Below are positions 28,023 to 38,263 of a DNA stretch of 64,000 nt, one piece after another. The translations under genes and the position numbers were made by a program. Position 1 is the first letter of the stretch; each line of letters begins with the position of its first letter. The notes under the pieces are model-generated. The model searched no databases. It saw nothing but the letters and a program-made list of their open reading frames with translations, and was not told the origin of the DNA. The DNA is from Bacteroides propionicifaciens DSM 19291 = JCM 14649 (lineage in GTDB: Bacteria > Bacteroidota > Bacteroidia > Bacteroidales > Bacteroidaceae). The stretch spans positions 1 to 64,000 of the forward strand of contig NZ_AQWS01000001.1 in NCBI RefSeq assembly GCF_000375405.1, read 5' to 3'.

Positions 28023-29189
28023 TTACTTATTGTTGGTATATGTTACTAATAACGGTTGCTTCAATGATTTTGAAAAATCAGAAACATAAGTCTCAAACTT
28101 CTCTATATTGTCGAATCCAAATTTATTCCAGCCAAAGCCAGTGTAATATACAGCTGGAGCACCAGGCATGTATGTGATATAAGCTAGCGTATTGGAATGA
28201 TTTTCTGTCTTTTTATTGAATGGATTTACGTAAGTATAGCTGTTTACATCTACTTTCTCGATACCTTGAAGAATAACAAGTCCTAGGTAGATTTGTCCAT
28301 TTTCTTCATTCGCTGGTTCTTGGTAAACCATGTAGTTCTTTCCTTTTTCGTAAATCAATCTGTCGCCATCGGCTCTCTTAGCAAAACCTGCAGCCACATT
28401 GAAATGATCTCTTTGATCATCTGTACTATATTCTTGACTAATCTTAGTCAATTGTGAACCAGCATCTAAGCTGATTAGTTTTGTTTCCACTAATTCTTTA
28501 TCCTTAATTTTGATTGGTGGATATACCAATTTGAATGTTGAACGCAAAGGTCCATTCTCTAGCACTTCGTGAGAAGTGAAGTTGCTATTCATCAACAAAA
28601 CATCATCAATTACAGGAGACATACTTCCTCCACCAAGTGTTCTACCCACAGGATAGGGGTCACAACCTTCGCCATGATCTTTGTGATAAGATGCTTCTTT
28701 CGAAATATCTTTTTTGTACCATTCGTCTAGTACAATTTTTGAGGTATGCTTGTACCATAAGTCAAGTCCATTGGTTGGAGCTTGTATTTTTTCAAGTGGT
28801 TCGCCATAGAAGCGGAAACCTACTTTATCATTTTCCCATGCCATGTCACCATATCTCTCTGGATGGTAGTTCGCATATACACGTGCTTCAAAGTCTTGTG
28901 CCGGAGCTGATACAAATTTGAAAGTCTTAGTTTCACCAGCTTTCAATTGAGGTTGAAAGATTATCTTTTTGTCGAAAGTGATTTGTGATGTAAGAATATT
29001 TTCTGATGCATCAGTAATATTCAGGACTTCACCCTCTTTGATAACCAATAACTTTTCAGCTTTAGAAAGTGGGATTTCTAATAATTCGTCTACTCTGTCA
29101 AAATCAGACTTGTTGCTCACGCTAAATTCTACACCACTGTCAGCACAGCTAGAGAAAAATATAGTTATTAGGAAGATATATTTCATCAT
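28023..29189 (-). CDS. DUF4861-family lipoprotein
   Basis: A 388-aa protein with a type II signal peptide (SSC, Cys at about residue 15). The sequence resembles the DUF4861 family, which is common in uronate-related PULs of Bacteroidetes; a visible conserved block is GRTLGGGSMSPVIDD near residues 192-206, with an acid- and aromatic-rich core before it (WYKHTSK, LDEWYKKD). No known catalytic motif was recognised. Its start overlaps the end of the GH88 gene by four bases, so translational coupling to that enzyme is likely, and a role in handling the same unsaturated oligosaccharides is a fair guess. Confidence 0.65.
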   Translation of the reverse strand: MMKYIFLITIFFSSCADSGVEFSVSNKSDFDRVDELLEIPLSKAEKLLVIKEGEVLNITDASENILTSQITFDKKIIFQPQLKAGETKTFKFVSAPAQDFEARVYANYHPERYGDMAWENDKVGFRFYGEPLEKIQAPTNGLDLWYKHTSKIVLDEWYKKDISKEASYHKDHGEGCDPYPVGRTLGGGSMSPVIDDVLLMNSNFTSHEVLENGPLRSTFKLVYPPIKIKDKELVETKLISLDAGSQLTKISQEYSTDDQRDHFNVAAGFAKRADGDRLIYEKGKNYMVYQEPANEENGQIYLGLVILQGIEKVDVNSYTYVNPFNKKTENHSNTLAYITYMPGAPAVYYTGFGWNKFGFDNIEKFETYVSDFSKSLKQPLLVTYTNNK

Positions 29190-30418
29190 TTGTTATTTCT
29201 TTGTATTGATATACCACTCATTACTTTTTTATATCTAGTTAATGCCTCTATATAGTAATAGTCTGCATAGTTTATAGAAGCATCAATCTCTGACCCATTG
29301 GGATAGTGTCCTGTAGAGTGGAGTAACAAGGATGGTTTAGATTGTCTACTCTGATATTTATCAGACGATAACTCAATCAGCATATTTTCAGCTGCATTCT
29401 TATATACTTCGCCCTTCACTTTATCATTCTCTAATTGAGAAAGCTCTAGAAGTCCAGAAGCAACAATAGCGGCGGACGATGCATCTCTTGGAGCATTCGG
29501 AATATCTGGGGCATCAAAATCCCAGTACGGAACAAACTCACCCCTAGGAAGTCTCGCCAAATATAAATCCGCTACTTTTTCTGCAAATCTCAAGAATCTC
29601 TCATCTTTCGTTTCTCGGTAGACAAAGGTGTAACCATAGATTGCCCAAGCCTGCCCTCTGGCCCATAAGCTACTATCACTATATCCTTGATGCGTCTGTC
29701 CCTTAATGAATTCGCCAGTAAGTGGATCATATATAGCAACATGATAATTTCCTCCATCTTCTCTAAACTGGTACTTCATGGTCGTTTCCGCATGCTTAGT
29801 AGCTATATCATACAATTCCTTATTGCCTCCATTTTTGGCTGCCCAATACAACATCTCAAGATTAATCATATTGTCCATGATAGTATTAAATGGAGCAAAG
29901 CGCCCATTATCAACCTCACGTGGCCAAGATAGGATAGTTCCCACTTTGGGATTGAAGAGTGTGGCTAGCGTATCAGCTGCATTCAATACTATTTGCTTAT
30001 AGTCTTCTCTACCTGTCAAGCGATACCCATTGCCATAACTATAAAAGAGTTGAAATCCTAAATCGTGGTCATAAGCAGGTAAAGTAGTCAAGGGCTTCAA
30101 TAGTTCAGTATAATGCGTGGCTGCCGCCAAGTCGTCTGTACTCTGAGTATTCTCATAATTATACCATAGTGTACCAGGCCAGAATCCAGCTGTCCATTCA
30201 GATATTTCAATGTTTACCAGATTCCAATGAACAAGACTATCCATTATATTTCGTGGCATTTTATCCTGTCCTTTTATTTCAGACAAAGTTCGGTGAACCT
30301 GATTCTCACTATACTTCAGCTCATTGTTTATATCCAACTTTGCCACTTCTTCTTTGCTACAAGAAGACAACAAGAGCATAGCCAATGGTAAAACCATTAG
30401 TAATTTTTCAAATTTCAT
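29186..30418 (-). CDS. GH88 unsaturated glucuronyl/galacturonyl hydrolase, lipoprotein
   Basis: Hydrates the 4,5-unsaturated uronic acid at the non-reducing end of lyase products and so releases DKI. The 410-aa protein has a lipobox (LSSC, Cys at residue 20) and an (alpha/alpha)6 barrel. D119 in DHDLGFQ and D182 in IMDNMINLEML match the essential D88 and D149 of the Bacillus GL1 enzyme, with nearly equal spacing, and GYSDSSLWARGQAW is a further family block. As a lipoprotein facing the periplasm, it would deliver DKI outside the cytoplasm, which agrees with the exported KduI of this operon. Confidence 0.88.
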   Translation of the reverse strand: MKFEKLLMVLPLAMLLLSSCSKEEVAKLDINNELKYSENQVHRTLSEIKGQDKMPRNIMDSLVHWNLVNIEISEWTAGFWPGTLWYNYENTQSTDDLAAATHYTELLKPLTTLPAYDHDLGFQLFYSYGNGYRLTGREDYKQIVLNAADTLATLFNPKVGTILSWPREVDNGRFAPFNTIMDNMINLEMLYWAAKNGGNKELYDIATKHAETTMKYQFREDGGNYHVAIYDPLTGEFIKGQTHQGYSDSSLWARGQAWAIYGYTFVYRETKDERFLRFAEKVADLYLARLPRGEFVPYWDFDAPDIPNAPRDASSAAIVASGLLELSQLENDKVKGEVYKNAAENMLIELSSDKYQSRQSKPSLLLHSTGHYPNGSEIDASINYADYYYIEALTRYKKVMSGISIQRNNK

Positions 30419-30460
30419 AATATGATGTTTTTAGATTATTTTTCTTCTTAAATCGTCTAT

Positions 30461-32125
30461 TTATTCTATCCTAAACCAATCGATATCCATCCACGAATGC
30501 TGACTTCCTTTCTCTTTGTTCATAATAAATATTCCTGTTTTGGCACCAATCCATTTCCCTTCCTTAGCTTGAAAGGATTTGCCAATACTTGTATATTTAT
30601 GCCCATCGGTACTGTATGAAAAAGTACACAGTCCACCCGTTTTTACTTTTATTCTAAAATAAAAATCGACATACTCCAGCTTGGTTTGGTAATTAAATTT
30701 TGTTTCTATCTGTAGATTCTGTGGTACAATTCGTGCCACCTCTCGTTCTGCATTCTTTTGCTCTGCGTCTATACACTCTATTTGTTCTATCTCATATCCA
30801 TTTCTATTTTTAATTAGAGCAAGGTAAGCGTAATCGCGTCCCATCATTATAAGCCCTGCTTTGTCGCCTTCGTTCTGCAATACGAGAGTGGCTCTCATTG
30901 TTGTAGTCATTTCTTCAGCTGGCAACTTTTGCATCAATAAATTGGGTACATCCCAAAAGTTAGAGTAATCTTCTGCATAATATTGTCCATACATTCTGTA
31001 ATACCCTTTGTTAGAAGCATATCCCCAATTTTGTTGAGGGTTTGCATGCCATGACCACTGCAAACCTAATTTAGCAGAATCAAATTCATCACTATCTAAA
31101 GGTGTTTCAGATGGGAATGTATTGCCTACATCAGGCTTTTTATGGTTAGAAACAGGCTCCCCACAATAGTCCTTATCATTGATTCCCATAACAGGCCAGC
31201 CATCTTTCCATGTAACGGGTTGCAGATGTGTAACACGTCCATACACTCCTTTATCCTGAAAATGCAAGAACCACCATTGACCAGTCTGTGTTTGAACTAA
31301 ACCACCTTGGTGAGGTCCATTAATTTTAGTATTTCCTTGTGCCAGAACTGTTTTCACTTCATAAGGACCAAAGACATTTTTAGACCGAAGTGCGATTTGC
31401 CACCCCATAGCTACTCCTCCAGCAGGTGCTAGCAAATAATAGTAACCATCTTTCTTATAAAATTTTCCTCCCTCAGTCGTATGGTTACCATCCTCCAGTC
31501 CATCGTATATTAGCGACTCTTCACCTACTGCTTTTGTGCCGTCGGCATTCAGTTCACAGAGTGTCATCACGCTATTCAGTTGAGCTCTGCTCCCAGCCCA
31601 GGCATGCACTAGGTAAACTTTTCCGTCATCATCAAATAACGGGCTAGGATCGATGCGACCTTTACCAGCAAGTACTAGTATAGGTTTATCCCATACTCCT
31701 AAGATATCTTTCGCTTTTACAACATAGATTCCAAAGTCAGGATCGCCCCAGTAAATCAGATATTCACCATTATGATAGCGGATAGACGGTGCCCATACTC
31801 CTTTGCCGTGTTGAACTTTGTCAAAGAATTTGTCAGGTACACCCTCCAACTTTAGGTCTTGTAAGGCATAATTCACAATCCTCCAATTTACCAAATCTTT
31901 GGAATGTAAAATAGGCAAACCTGGTACACAGTTAAAAGACGATGCCGTCATGTAATAATCATCTCCTACACGAATAACATCAGGGTCGGAATAATCGGTA
32001 TGTAATATTGGGTTCTTGTATTTACCATTACTCAAATCAGCCTCCCATACTTTTGACACATAAGGTGACTGTCCCAATATATTGAGACTAGTCAAGAGGC
32101 ATAATATTATTGTGATTTTTCTCAT
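30461..32125 (-). CDS. GH43 glycosidase with C-terminal beta-sandwich
   Basis: A 554-aa exported enzyme (signal peptide ending ILGQ, residue 19) made of a GH43 five-bladed propeller (about 30-330) and a GH43_C2-type concanavalin-like domain (about 345-550). The catalytic set is complete: base D47 in YSDPD, modulator D159 in RIDPSPLFDD and acid E218 in TTEGGKF. Such enzymes are alpha-L-arabinofuranosidases, beta-xylosidases or galactan-active exo-enzymes; the subfamily cannot be decided by eye. Its start overlaps the stop of the upstream lyase gene by four bases. Confidence 0.85.
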   Translation of the reverse strand: MRKITIILCLLTSLNILGQSPYVSKVWEADLSNGKYKNPILHTDYSDPDVIRVGDDYYMTASSFNCVPGLPILHSKDLVNWRIVNYALQDLKLEGVPDKFFDKVQHGKGVWAPSIRYHNGEYLIYWGDPDFGIYVVKAKDILGVWDKPILVLAGKGRIDPSPLFDDDGKVYLVHAWAGSRAQLNSVMTLCELNADGTKAVGEESLIYDGLEDGNHTTEGGKFYKKDGYYYLLAPAGGVAMGWQIALRSKNVFGPYEVKTVLAQGNTKINGPHQGGLVQTQTGQWWFLHFQDKGVYGRVTHLQPVTWKDGWPVMGINDKDYCGEPVSNHKKPDVGNTFPSETPLDSDEFDSAKLGLQWSWHANPQQNWGYASNKGYYRMYGQYYAEDYSNFWDVPNLLMQKLPAEEMTTTMRATLVLQNEGDKAGLIMMGRDYAYLALIKNRNGYEIEQIECIDAEQKNAEREVARIVPQNLQIETKFNYQTKLEYVDFYFRIKVKTGGLCTFSYSTDGHKYTSIGKSFQAKEGKWIGAKTGIFIMNKEKGSQHSWMDIDWFRIE

Positions 32126-34863
32126 AACTTAATTTTTTGAAAAGGAGTTACCCCCATGTCAAATACTTTTCCTTTGGGGTTGGTAAGCTTTACGGCTTTA
32201 TCACTAGTAAAGTAGTATTCTCCATTTTTGTATTCTAACGCAACATTTGCTTTTTCTGATGCATGGATAACAAATCCCTTTCCCTCAATATGTATTCCAT
32301 TGCCCATGAAGAGTACATAATCCTTACCATTTTCGCTAACAAGAGCATAACTCGCGTTGGCTGTCATATTCTTATACGATACGCTTTTATCCACCACCGA
32401 CGAAAAAATATAATCTACCCTGCCTGATTTACTTTGAACTTTTAGCCCTACAAAATTGGGTGATGCATCTGACACTTCAAAGGCTTCTATGCTTGTTATG
32501 GCTCTGCCACTCTTTTCAGAGCTTGGTTCAAAAATAGATACGAATGGATGATTCCATGCTTCACCATGTTGACGTGCTGCAAGTGTTAAATATGGAGATT
32601 TATTGACTTCATAAGGGAAGGCATCATTATTTCTGAATGCTTTGCAGGCAGGAGATTTTATAGAGAATACTTCCCGTCCAGCATAGCCCTTCATCCACAG
32701 ATTCATATAAATATTATTCCCATCAGGATAAGTCATTTTCCAGATGGCTTGATAATCTTCGCTAGTCTTCTTTGACTGCTTGTCCCACATGTAATCCAGT
32801 GCAAACAAGTGTCCTCCAGCAAATGCCATTTCGTCATTTGGTTGTAGTTCTAAGGTAGCTCCAGTTGCATCTTGTAAAAAGAGGTCTTGCCCTAAATTAT
32901 GATAGAAATAATCGTGATACCTATCACCTTGTCGCTGTTTCTTCGAACGGAAAATATCTACATAGTAACCCGTTTCTTCTCCAGTACTCACTATACTCAA
33001 CAAACGATTTTGATCACTTCTACTTTCTGGCTCTAAGAAATAAGCTTCTGAGAAAGTAATATCTGGATAGAAACCTTCTTTGCTCCCTGTCTGAGGATAA
33101 TGGCTAAGTAAGTCGAAGGGATGGGTGCTTAACATTTCTGGATATTTAGAGATACCATCCACCATCACTGTATTGTGAGCTGGAAACTGCGAATAATATT
33201 CCAGATATGGCTTCTCGAAATATGAAGATCCTATACCTGATTCAGCTCCAAGTATATGCCCCTTACCATACAATTCTATCGCTAGACCATTGCTATGCGC
33301 ATGATTACCGTAGGACGCATACTGTGAAATCATCAGACCATTCATCTTACTATTGTATTTATTTCGCTGAACAAACCAACTTACATTAGGGGCATAAAAT
33401 GTCTGAGTGACGTAGTCAGTTATTTTCCCAGCATCCGCTTTTGTATCTAGATGCAAGGGCTGAGTAGTAAAGAATGAAGAAACTTGCGCTGGCAATTTCT
33501 GTTGTTTTATATCTACACCTTTAGTGTTTGTATTCAACAACTTGTACATAGCCGTATAGTATCTTTCATTATCTACATCTTTGTGCTTCTGTGTCAAGCG
33601 AATCATATCACTTATGGGCTCTGTATTCAGTCCATTGTAATATGAATCTCCAAATGCTGTTGTTTGACCATTAGGAAACAAATATTGAGGAAGAGCCTCT
33701 ACGACCTTATACATAACCGGAACGTGTGGCAACAGATTCTGATTAAACGTATTATCATACTCCTTGATAAACATAGTCAACTCATGGGCAACACTTTGTG
33801 AGTACCCAGGGCACTCATTCCAGATACCACTTTCTTGGTCATAGCCATAATCCATAAAACGAGGCAGAGACCATTGGCGTGCTGAGGTCTTATTCAGAAT
33901 GTAGTCGATATAATATTCACGACCTTTTCTGTCCTCATAGTGTTTATTGTCTTCTAGCACCATAGCCACTTTCAATATAAACTTTGACTTATGAAGATTC
34001 CAGTTATTATGTGGGACTCCATTCTTGATACTTATATCTATCCATTTCTTCAAAGCAGCATCATATACATTTCTTTTAGCTTCGTGATTTGCATCTATAT
34101 AATCAAAAATAAAATCATACGTATATGCCAATTCATTCAAAATTCGTTCTTGTATTACTTCAAACGTAGACATTCCAACTAAGGTTTGTGCATGTCCGTT
34201 ACCTATATCCAACGGTTCTTTCATATGATAAATACCGTTCAAATAGGTATCCAGAATATCAAATGAGAACTTAGCATACTTGGTGTCTTTTGTTATCCAA
34301 TATACAAATGCAGCATCCTTAGCTAAACGTAATATTTCTTCGTTAACACTCTCAATATTAGAACCTGAGATGTTTGCTTGTTCTGTCCACTCTAATGGAT
34401 TATTTTCTTTGCTCGAATTATGAAAATAAACTCCCTTAGTATCATCCATATAAGGGATAATATCTTCTATCTTGGGTCTTTTGTATGCGGAAGCTACCCC
34501 TCGTGTACTACCAAATCGGACAGTAGGTACTGGTGCTTTTCCATCCGCATGTGAGTAAACTCCTCCATTGATATATACTTGTGTGGCTTTACTAGTCCAA
34601 TACATCATCAATCGAGAGTACATCCAATCTGGTTCTTGTTGCGTCTTTTCTATATAGGGATTGATTCTATCAAGAATGCCACCGAATACATCTTTAGCCC
34701 ATTGTTCTGATTTTATCTGGTTCTGCACAACCAATCTATTATCATCGTTTGTCATCAGACGCGGATGCCCCTGAGGTAGGTTTGTGGGCAAAGGAATATT
34801 TTGACCATAAACGAAACTACTCATTAATAGAATTATACAGATGTATATTTTCTTCATATCCAT
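32122..34863 (-). CDS. Large heparinase-II/III-like polysaccharide lyase
   Basis: A 913-aa exported protein (signal peptide ending VYGQ, near residue 21) with an N-terminal alpha/alpha toroid (about 30-430) and a heparinase II/III-like beta-sandwich (about 480-800). The block GNHAHSNGLAIELYG and the following FPAHNTVMVDG are typical of that domain. Lyases of this fold cleave uronic-acid-containing chains by beta-elimination and leave the unsaturated ends that GH88 needs. The PL family and the polymer cannot be named from sequence alone. It is flanked by GH43 (4-base overlap) and GH127 (4-base gap). Confidence 0.75.
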   Translation of the reverse strand: MDMKKIYICIILLMSSFVYGQNIPLPTNLPQGHPRLMTNDDNRLVVQNQIKSEQWAKDVFGGILDRINPYIEKTQQEPDWMYSRLMMYWTSKATQVYINGGVYSHADGKAPVPTVRFGSTRGVASAYKRPKIEDIIPYMDDTKGVYFHNSSKENNPLEWTEQANISGSNIESVNEEILRLAKDAAFVYWITKDTKYAKFSFDILDTYLNGIYHMKEPLDIGNGHAQTLVGMSTFEVIQERILNELAYTYDFIFDYIDANHEAKRNVYDAALKKWIDISIKNGVPHNNWNLHKSKFILKVAMVLEDNKHYEDRKGREYYIDYILNKTSARQWSLPRFMDYGYDQESGIWNECPGYSQSVAHELTMFIKEYDNTFNQNLLPHVPVMYKVVEALPQYLFPNGQTTAFGDSYYNGLNTEPISDMIRLTQKHKDVDNERYYTAMYKLLNTNTKGVDIKQQKLPAQVSSFFTTQPLHLDTKADAGKITDYVTQTFYAPNVSWFVQRNKYNSKMNGLMISQYASYGNHAHSNGLAIELYGKGHILGAESGIGSSYFEKPYLEYYSQFPAHNTVMVDGISKYPEMLSTHPFDLLSHYPQTGSKEGFYPDITFSEAYFLEPESRSDQNRLLSIVSTGEETGYYVDIFRSKKQRQGDRYHDYFYHNLGQDLFLQDATGATLELQPNDEMAFAGGHLFALDYMWDKQSKKTSEDYQAIWKMTYPDGNNIYMNLWMKGYAGREVFSIKSPACKAFRNNDAFPYEVNKSPYLTLAARQHGEAWNHPFVSIFEPSSEKSGRAITSIEAFEVSDASPNFVGLKVQSKSGRVDYIFSSVVDKSVSYKNMTANASYALVSENGKDYVLFMGNGIHIEGKGFVIHASEKANVALEYKNGEYYFTSDKAVKLTNPKGKVFDMGVTPFQKIKL

Positions 34864-34867
34864 TGTT

Positions 34868-36802
34868 TTATTTAACTAAATCCCAATACACAACATAACG
34901 TTGATGATGAATATTGTGTATAGGTAGTAGCTTAATATTATCATTGATAGTTTTGAATACAAGTTGATTTGCATCCACTCTTTCAATAGATTTTACCAAA
35001 TTCTTTCTATCCAATTGTAGTGCCGTTTGTAGATTTGTGGGCACTTTATAGTCGTAGGTATAATAATCATTGCGAATTGTAGGATTCGAAAATGGAGCTG
35101 GCGATTCCATACCTTCCGTACCCATTGCCCCTGCTAAAACTAAAGGACCATACATGATAGCAGCCTTGTCTGCATTATCATTTGCCTCAGCAAGGTGGAA
35201 GTGCATAGGATAACGTACCTCAACCACATCTCCATCATTCCATATTCTATCAAGTGTTACATAACTAGAAGGATTTTGCTTTATTTTTATCCGTTTCCCA
35301 TTCACTTTTACTTCTACATCATTTGCCCAATAAGGGTAACGTAGGTATAGAGGCATCTTTGTCGCTTTCTGCACTGTTAAAGTCAACTTTACATCCTCAC
35401 TATTAGGAAACTGAGTCTCTTGTCGTATTTTTACACCTTTGTCATTCCAATTCAATTCTGATGGTATGAATAAATTAACAAATATTCCCTTTCCATCATT
35501 GTAGTAGATAGCTTCACCATATTTAGCATGATTCTCGAAACCAGTACCTACACAACACCAAAAAGAATCGTTTGGAGTACTATACACTTTGTGTGCTCCA
35601 GGAAGTAATGGAAGGAAATAAGCAACCATACCCGATTGTGGATCTTGCTGACCTAATATATGATTGTATAGTGCACGCTCATAATAATCAGCATAGTGAG
35701 GATTAGTGTCCCAACAAAACAAGTGCCTAGTAAGTTTTAGCATATTGTAGCTATTGCATGTCTCCTGCGTATAGCCAGTCAGATTTTTAGATATACTATC
35801 TGTATGGATGAATTTCTCTTTATGGCTGTTTCCTCCTGTGCAGAATGTTTGGTGATCGTGAACCGTATTCCAAAAAAATGTAGCCAACTCTTTAGAACGC
35901 CCATGTGAATGCAACTCATAGTTTCTAGCTTCACCAAGTAGCTTAGGTATAAAGGTATTAGCATGCTTGAAATACATATCTGTATTTCCCTCGGCTAAGG
36001 GATCTAAAACTGCCGCATGATAAAAGAATTCAGCCAACTCCTTGTGCTTTGCATCACCCGTTATAGAGTAAAGATTATAGAAGGCTTCATTAACTCCTCC
36101 AAACTCATTGCGTAGCATCAATGTACGTTGTTCTTGGCTCAATGGCATCAATTTCTGATATGCCCATTCAGCAGCTTTAGTTACAATATTCAAGGCTTGC
36201 TCGTTGTCACAGTATAGGTATTGATCTAGTAAGCCTGCATATATTTTATGCAATGTGTACCATGGTGCCCACACACTCTGCCCTTTGATATTTCTGTTTA
36301 TCAAATTTTCGGGATATGCACTGATGTATCCTTTTTGACCGTTCTGAATCAGAGTCTCTTGCACGTCTGCCAGACCTCTCACAATACTGTCTGCTTTTAC
36401 TTTATAACGATTGTCACTCGTAGATGCATAAAGATAAGCAAGTCCAGACATAATATGTCCTGTCGTATGTCCTCGCAGATCACTATCCAATGATTCCCAA
36501 CCTCCTAGTTTCTTTACAGATTCGTATCCTCCTTCAAGATCCGCAAAAGTTCCAGCTGTGTTACGGAAACTTTGCAACAGACTGTTTACCCTAATAGATA
36601 GAATCCACTTGGATTCGCGTTCCATATTTTCCTTGAATGGTGAGTCTAAGAGCCTAACGTCCTTAAGGTCGAAGCTGTATGCTTTGACTGGCGCAGACAA
36701 AAGCTGCTTTATCTTTCCTGCATGTTGCCCTGGGGATATTGATTGCCCTAGTAGCGATGTTGCAATTAATGATATAGATATTAGTATAATTATTTTTTTC
36801 AT
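34868..36802 (-). CDS. GH127 beta-L-arabinofuranosidase-type enzyme
   Basis: A 644-aa exported protein (signal peptide ending LLGQ, residue 20) of the former DUF1680 family. The zinc/thiolate active site of Bifidobacterium HypBA1 (E338, C340, C417, C418) is conserved as E347 and C349 in QETCNSYNM and the Cys pair at about 415-416 in FWCCVGTGFENH. GH127 and relatives remove beta-L-arabinofuranose, or in some branches other sugars, so specificity is provisional. It suggests an arabinose-bearing plant glycan as the target of PUL 2. The gene is 16 bases downstream of the GH28 gene. Confidence 0.85.
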   Translation of the reverse strand: MKKIIILISISLIATSLLGQSISPGQHAGKIKQLLSAPVKAYSFDLKDVRLLDSPFKENMERESKWILSIRVNSLLQSFRNTAGTFADLEGGYESVKKLGGWESLDSDLRGHTTGHIMSGLAYLYASTSDNRYKVKADSIVRGLADVQETLIQNGQKGYISAYPENLINRNIKGQSVWAPWYTLHKIYAGLLDQYLYCDNEQALNIVTKAAEWAYQKLMPLSQEQRTLMLRNEFGGVNEAFYNLYSITGDAKHKELAEFFYHAAVLDPLAEGNTDMYFKHANTFIPKLLGEARNYELHSHGRSKELATFFWNTVHDHQTFCTGGNSHKEKFIHTDSISKNLTGYTQETCNSYNMLKLTRHLFCWDTNPHYADYYERALYNHILGQQDPQSGMVAYFLPLLPGAHKVYSTPNDSFWCCVGTGFENHAKYGEAIYYNDGKGIFVNLFIPSELNWNDKGVKIRQETQFPNSEDVKLTLTVQKATKMPLYLRYPYWANDVEVKVNGKRIKIKQNPSSYVTLDRIWNDGDVVEVRYPMHFHLAEANDNADKAAIMYGPLVLAGAMGTEGMESPAPFSNPTIRNDYYTYDYKVPTNLQTALQLDRKNLVKSIERVDANQLVFKTINDNIKLLPIHNIHHQRYVVYWDLVK

Positions 36803-36818
36803 CTGTACTTACTTTACA

Positions 36819-38252
36819 TTATTTACTGAAACTTACACCTTCAACATGTTCTCCTATAAAAATACGAGCGAGATCACCTGTCTTGTAAAATCCTGGTTTC
36901 CCTGGCATATCATCCGAAATCACTTGTCCATTGATGTTTAAGTTTTCAAAATGGATATTTTTGATTTTTCGGTCTTCGTTGTATCCTATTATCATAGATA
37001 CTTCGGCATTGTCGCCCGTGTAACTGATATTCTTGAACAGAACATTTTCTATTCCTATTCCTGGAGCTGCACAATATTTCTTATTATAGAATATCCGAAG
37101 GTTTAGCAGTTGTCCTTTTCTGAAGTTTTCGATACGGATATCTTCAAACGTAACGTCTCTTACCGTATTGTTGTCTCCAACATTAATTGCCAAACAGCCT
37201 TGATAATCGATCTGGGATTCGCGATGGTCTAAAATGTCAATGTTTTTATAATTCAAGTTTTCTAACACTTCTGGCTTATCCGCATTGCCGTGTATCCCAA
37301 TAAATATTGGATGCGCAATATCTGCCCATAGAGTCGAATTTTGCATTGTTATGTTCTTGCATGCTCCCTCATAGCCCAATCGAGTTCCATAAACTGTTGT
37401 ACAATCATCAGAGTTGCGACAAAATACGCCATCATGCAATACATTGTTACTTGCAAAGACATTCATACCATCTCCCCAACTATAGTAGCTAATACTTTTT
37501 ACATTTCGGATAGTCACACTATCCGAACCTCCAGTAGAACACTGAGTTGCAAATATACCTTCTACTAATACGTTTTTAGAATTAGATATCTTGATACCAT
37601 GTTTCACGGTATGGCATATCATACCACGTCCTAGGATCTTCACATTTTGGGCATTCTCTACAAGTAATCTACCTTTCAGTACAGCACCTCCAGCAAGGTA
37701 TACTGTTTTATTCGATGGAATTTTAAACTCCTCTTCATCTATTTCATGTACACCGGTACCAAAATAAATGAGATTGGGATCATTCTGATTTATAACATAC
37801 TCATCTATTGGATTAGCAAAAAGATGAAGATTGTGAAATATGTCACCATTTACCTCTATTGACAGATTTCTGGGACGATCTAGAATGAAGCTTATTGTAT
37901 TGCCCTCTATCTGATGCTCTATATCGTAAGAGAGTGGACGTACTCGAGCTGTTGTAATAGGTTCTTTATTGTATACAATACGAACTTCTACTTTTCCTTG
38001 AAAATCGAAGGAAGCCATAGACGCTTCTTCCACATTGCGAATCAATCCCTTAGCAGCTTGTACTTTGACTAGATAAGATGGTACTTGTTGCCAATCTTTA
38101 TCTGCCTGGCGTACACTTACTGTGAAATCACCATTAAGCATTGCTCCCTTAGGAGCTGGATATGTTACTAGCTTATTGTTAGCGCTGATAGGTAGCATGA
38201 CCATTGTCAGTACAATCGTCACTATCAATCTAGTTAATATTGTCTTCTTCAT
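36819..38252 (-). CDS. GH28-like right-handed beta-helix glycosidase
   Basis: A 477-aa exported protein (signal peptide ending ISAN, near residue 25) with a small N-terminal domain (about 27-155) and a parallel beta-helix. D261 (WGDGMN) and the pair D282/D283 (NSDDC) have the same spacing as D180, D201 and D202 of Aspergillus polygalacturonase II. A histidine at 314 or 321 (AHP or IHG) could match the GH28 histidine. GH49, another beta-helix family, is the main alternative. In this operon it could act on a uronide or another side group; it need not be a polygalacturonase. Confidence 0.65.
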   Translation of the reverse strand: MKKTILTRLIVTIVLTMVMLPISANNKLVTYPAPKGAMLNGDFTVSVRQADKDWQQVPSYLVKVQAAKGLIRNVEEASMASFDFQGKVEVRIVYNKEPITTARVRPLSYDIEHQIEGNTISFILDRPRNLSIEVNGDIFHNLHLFANPIDEYVINQNDPNLIYFGTGVHEIDEEEFKIPSNKTVYLAGGAVLKGRLLVENAQNVKILGRGMICHTVKHGIKISNSKNVLVEGIFATQCSTGGSDSVTIRNVKSISYYSWGDGMNVFASNNVLHDGVFCRNSDDCTTVYGTRLGYEGACKNITMQNSTLWADIAHPIFIGIHGNADKPEVLENLNYKNIDILDHRESQIDYQGCLAINVGDNNTVRDVTFEDIRIENFRKGQLLNLRIFYNKKYCAAPGIGIENVLFKNISYTGDNAEVSMIIGYNEDRKIKNIHFENLNINGQVISDDMPGKPGFYKTGDLARIFIGEHVEGVSFSK

Positions 38253-38263
38253 ACTTACCTATT

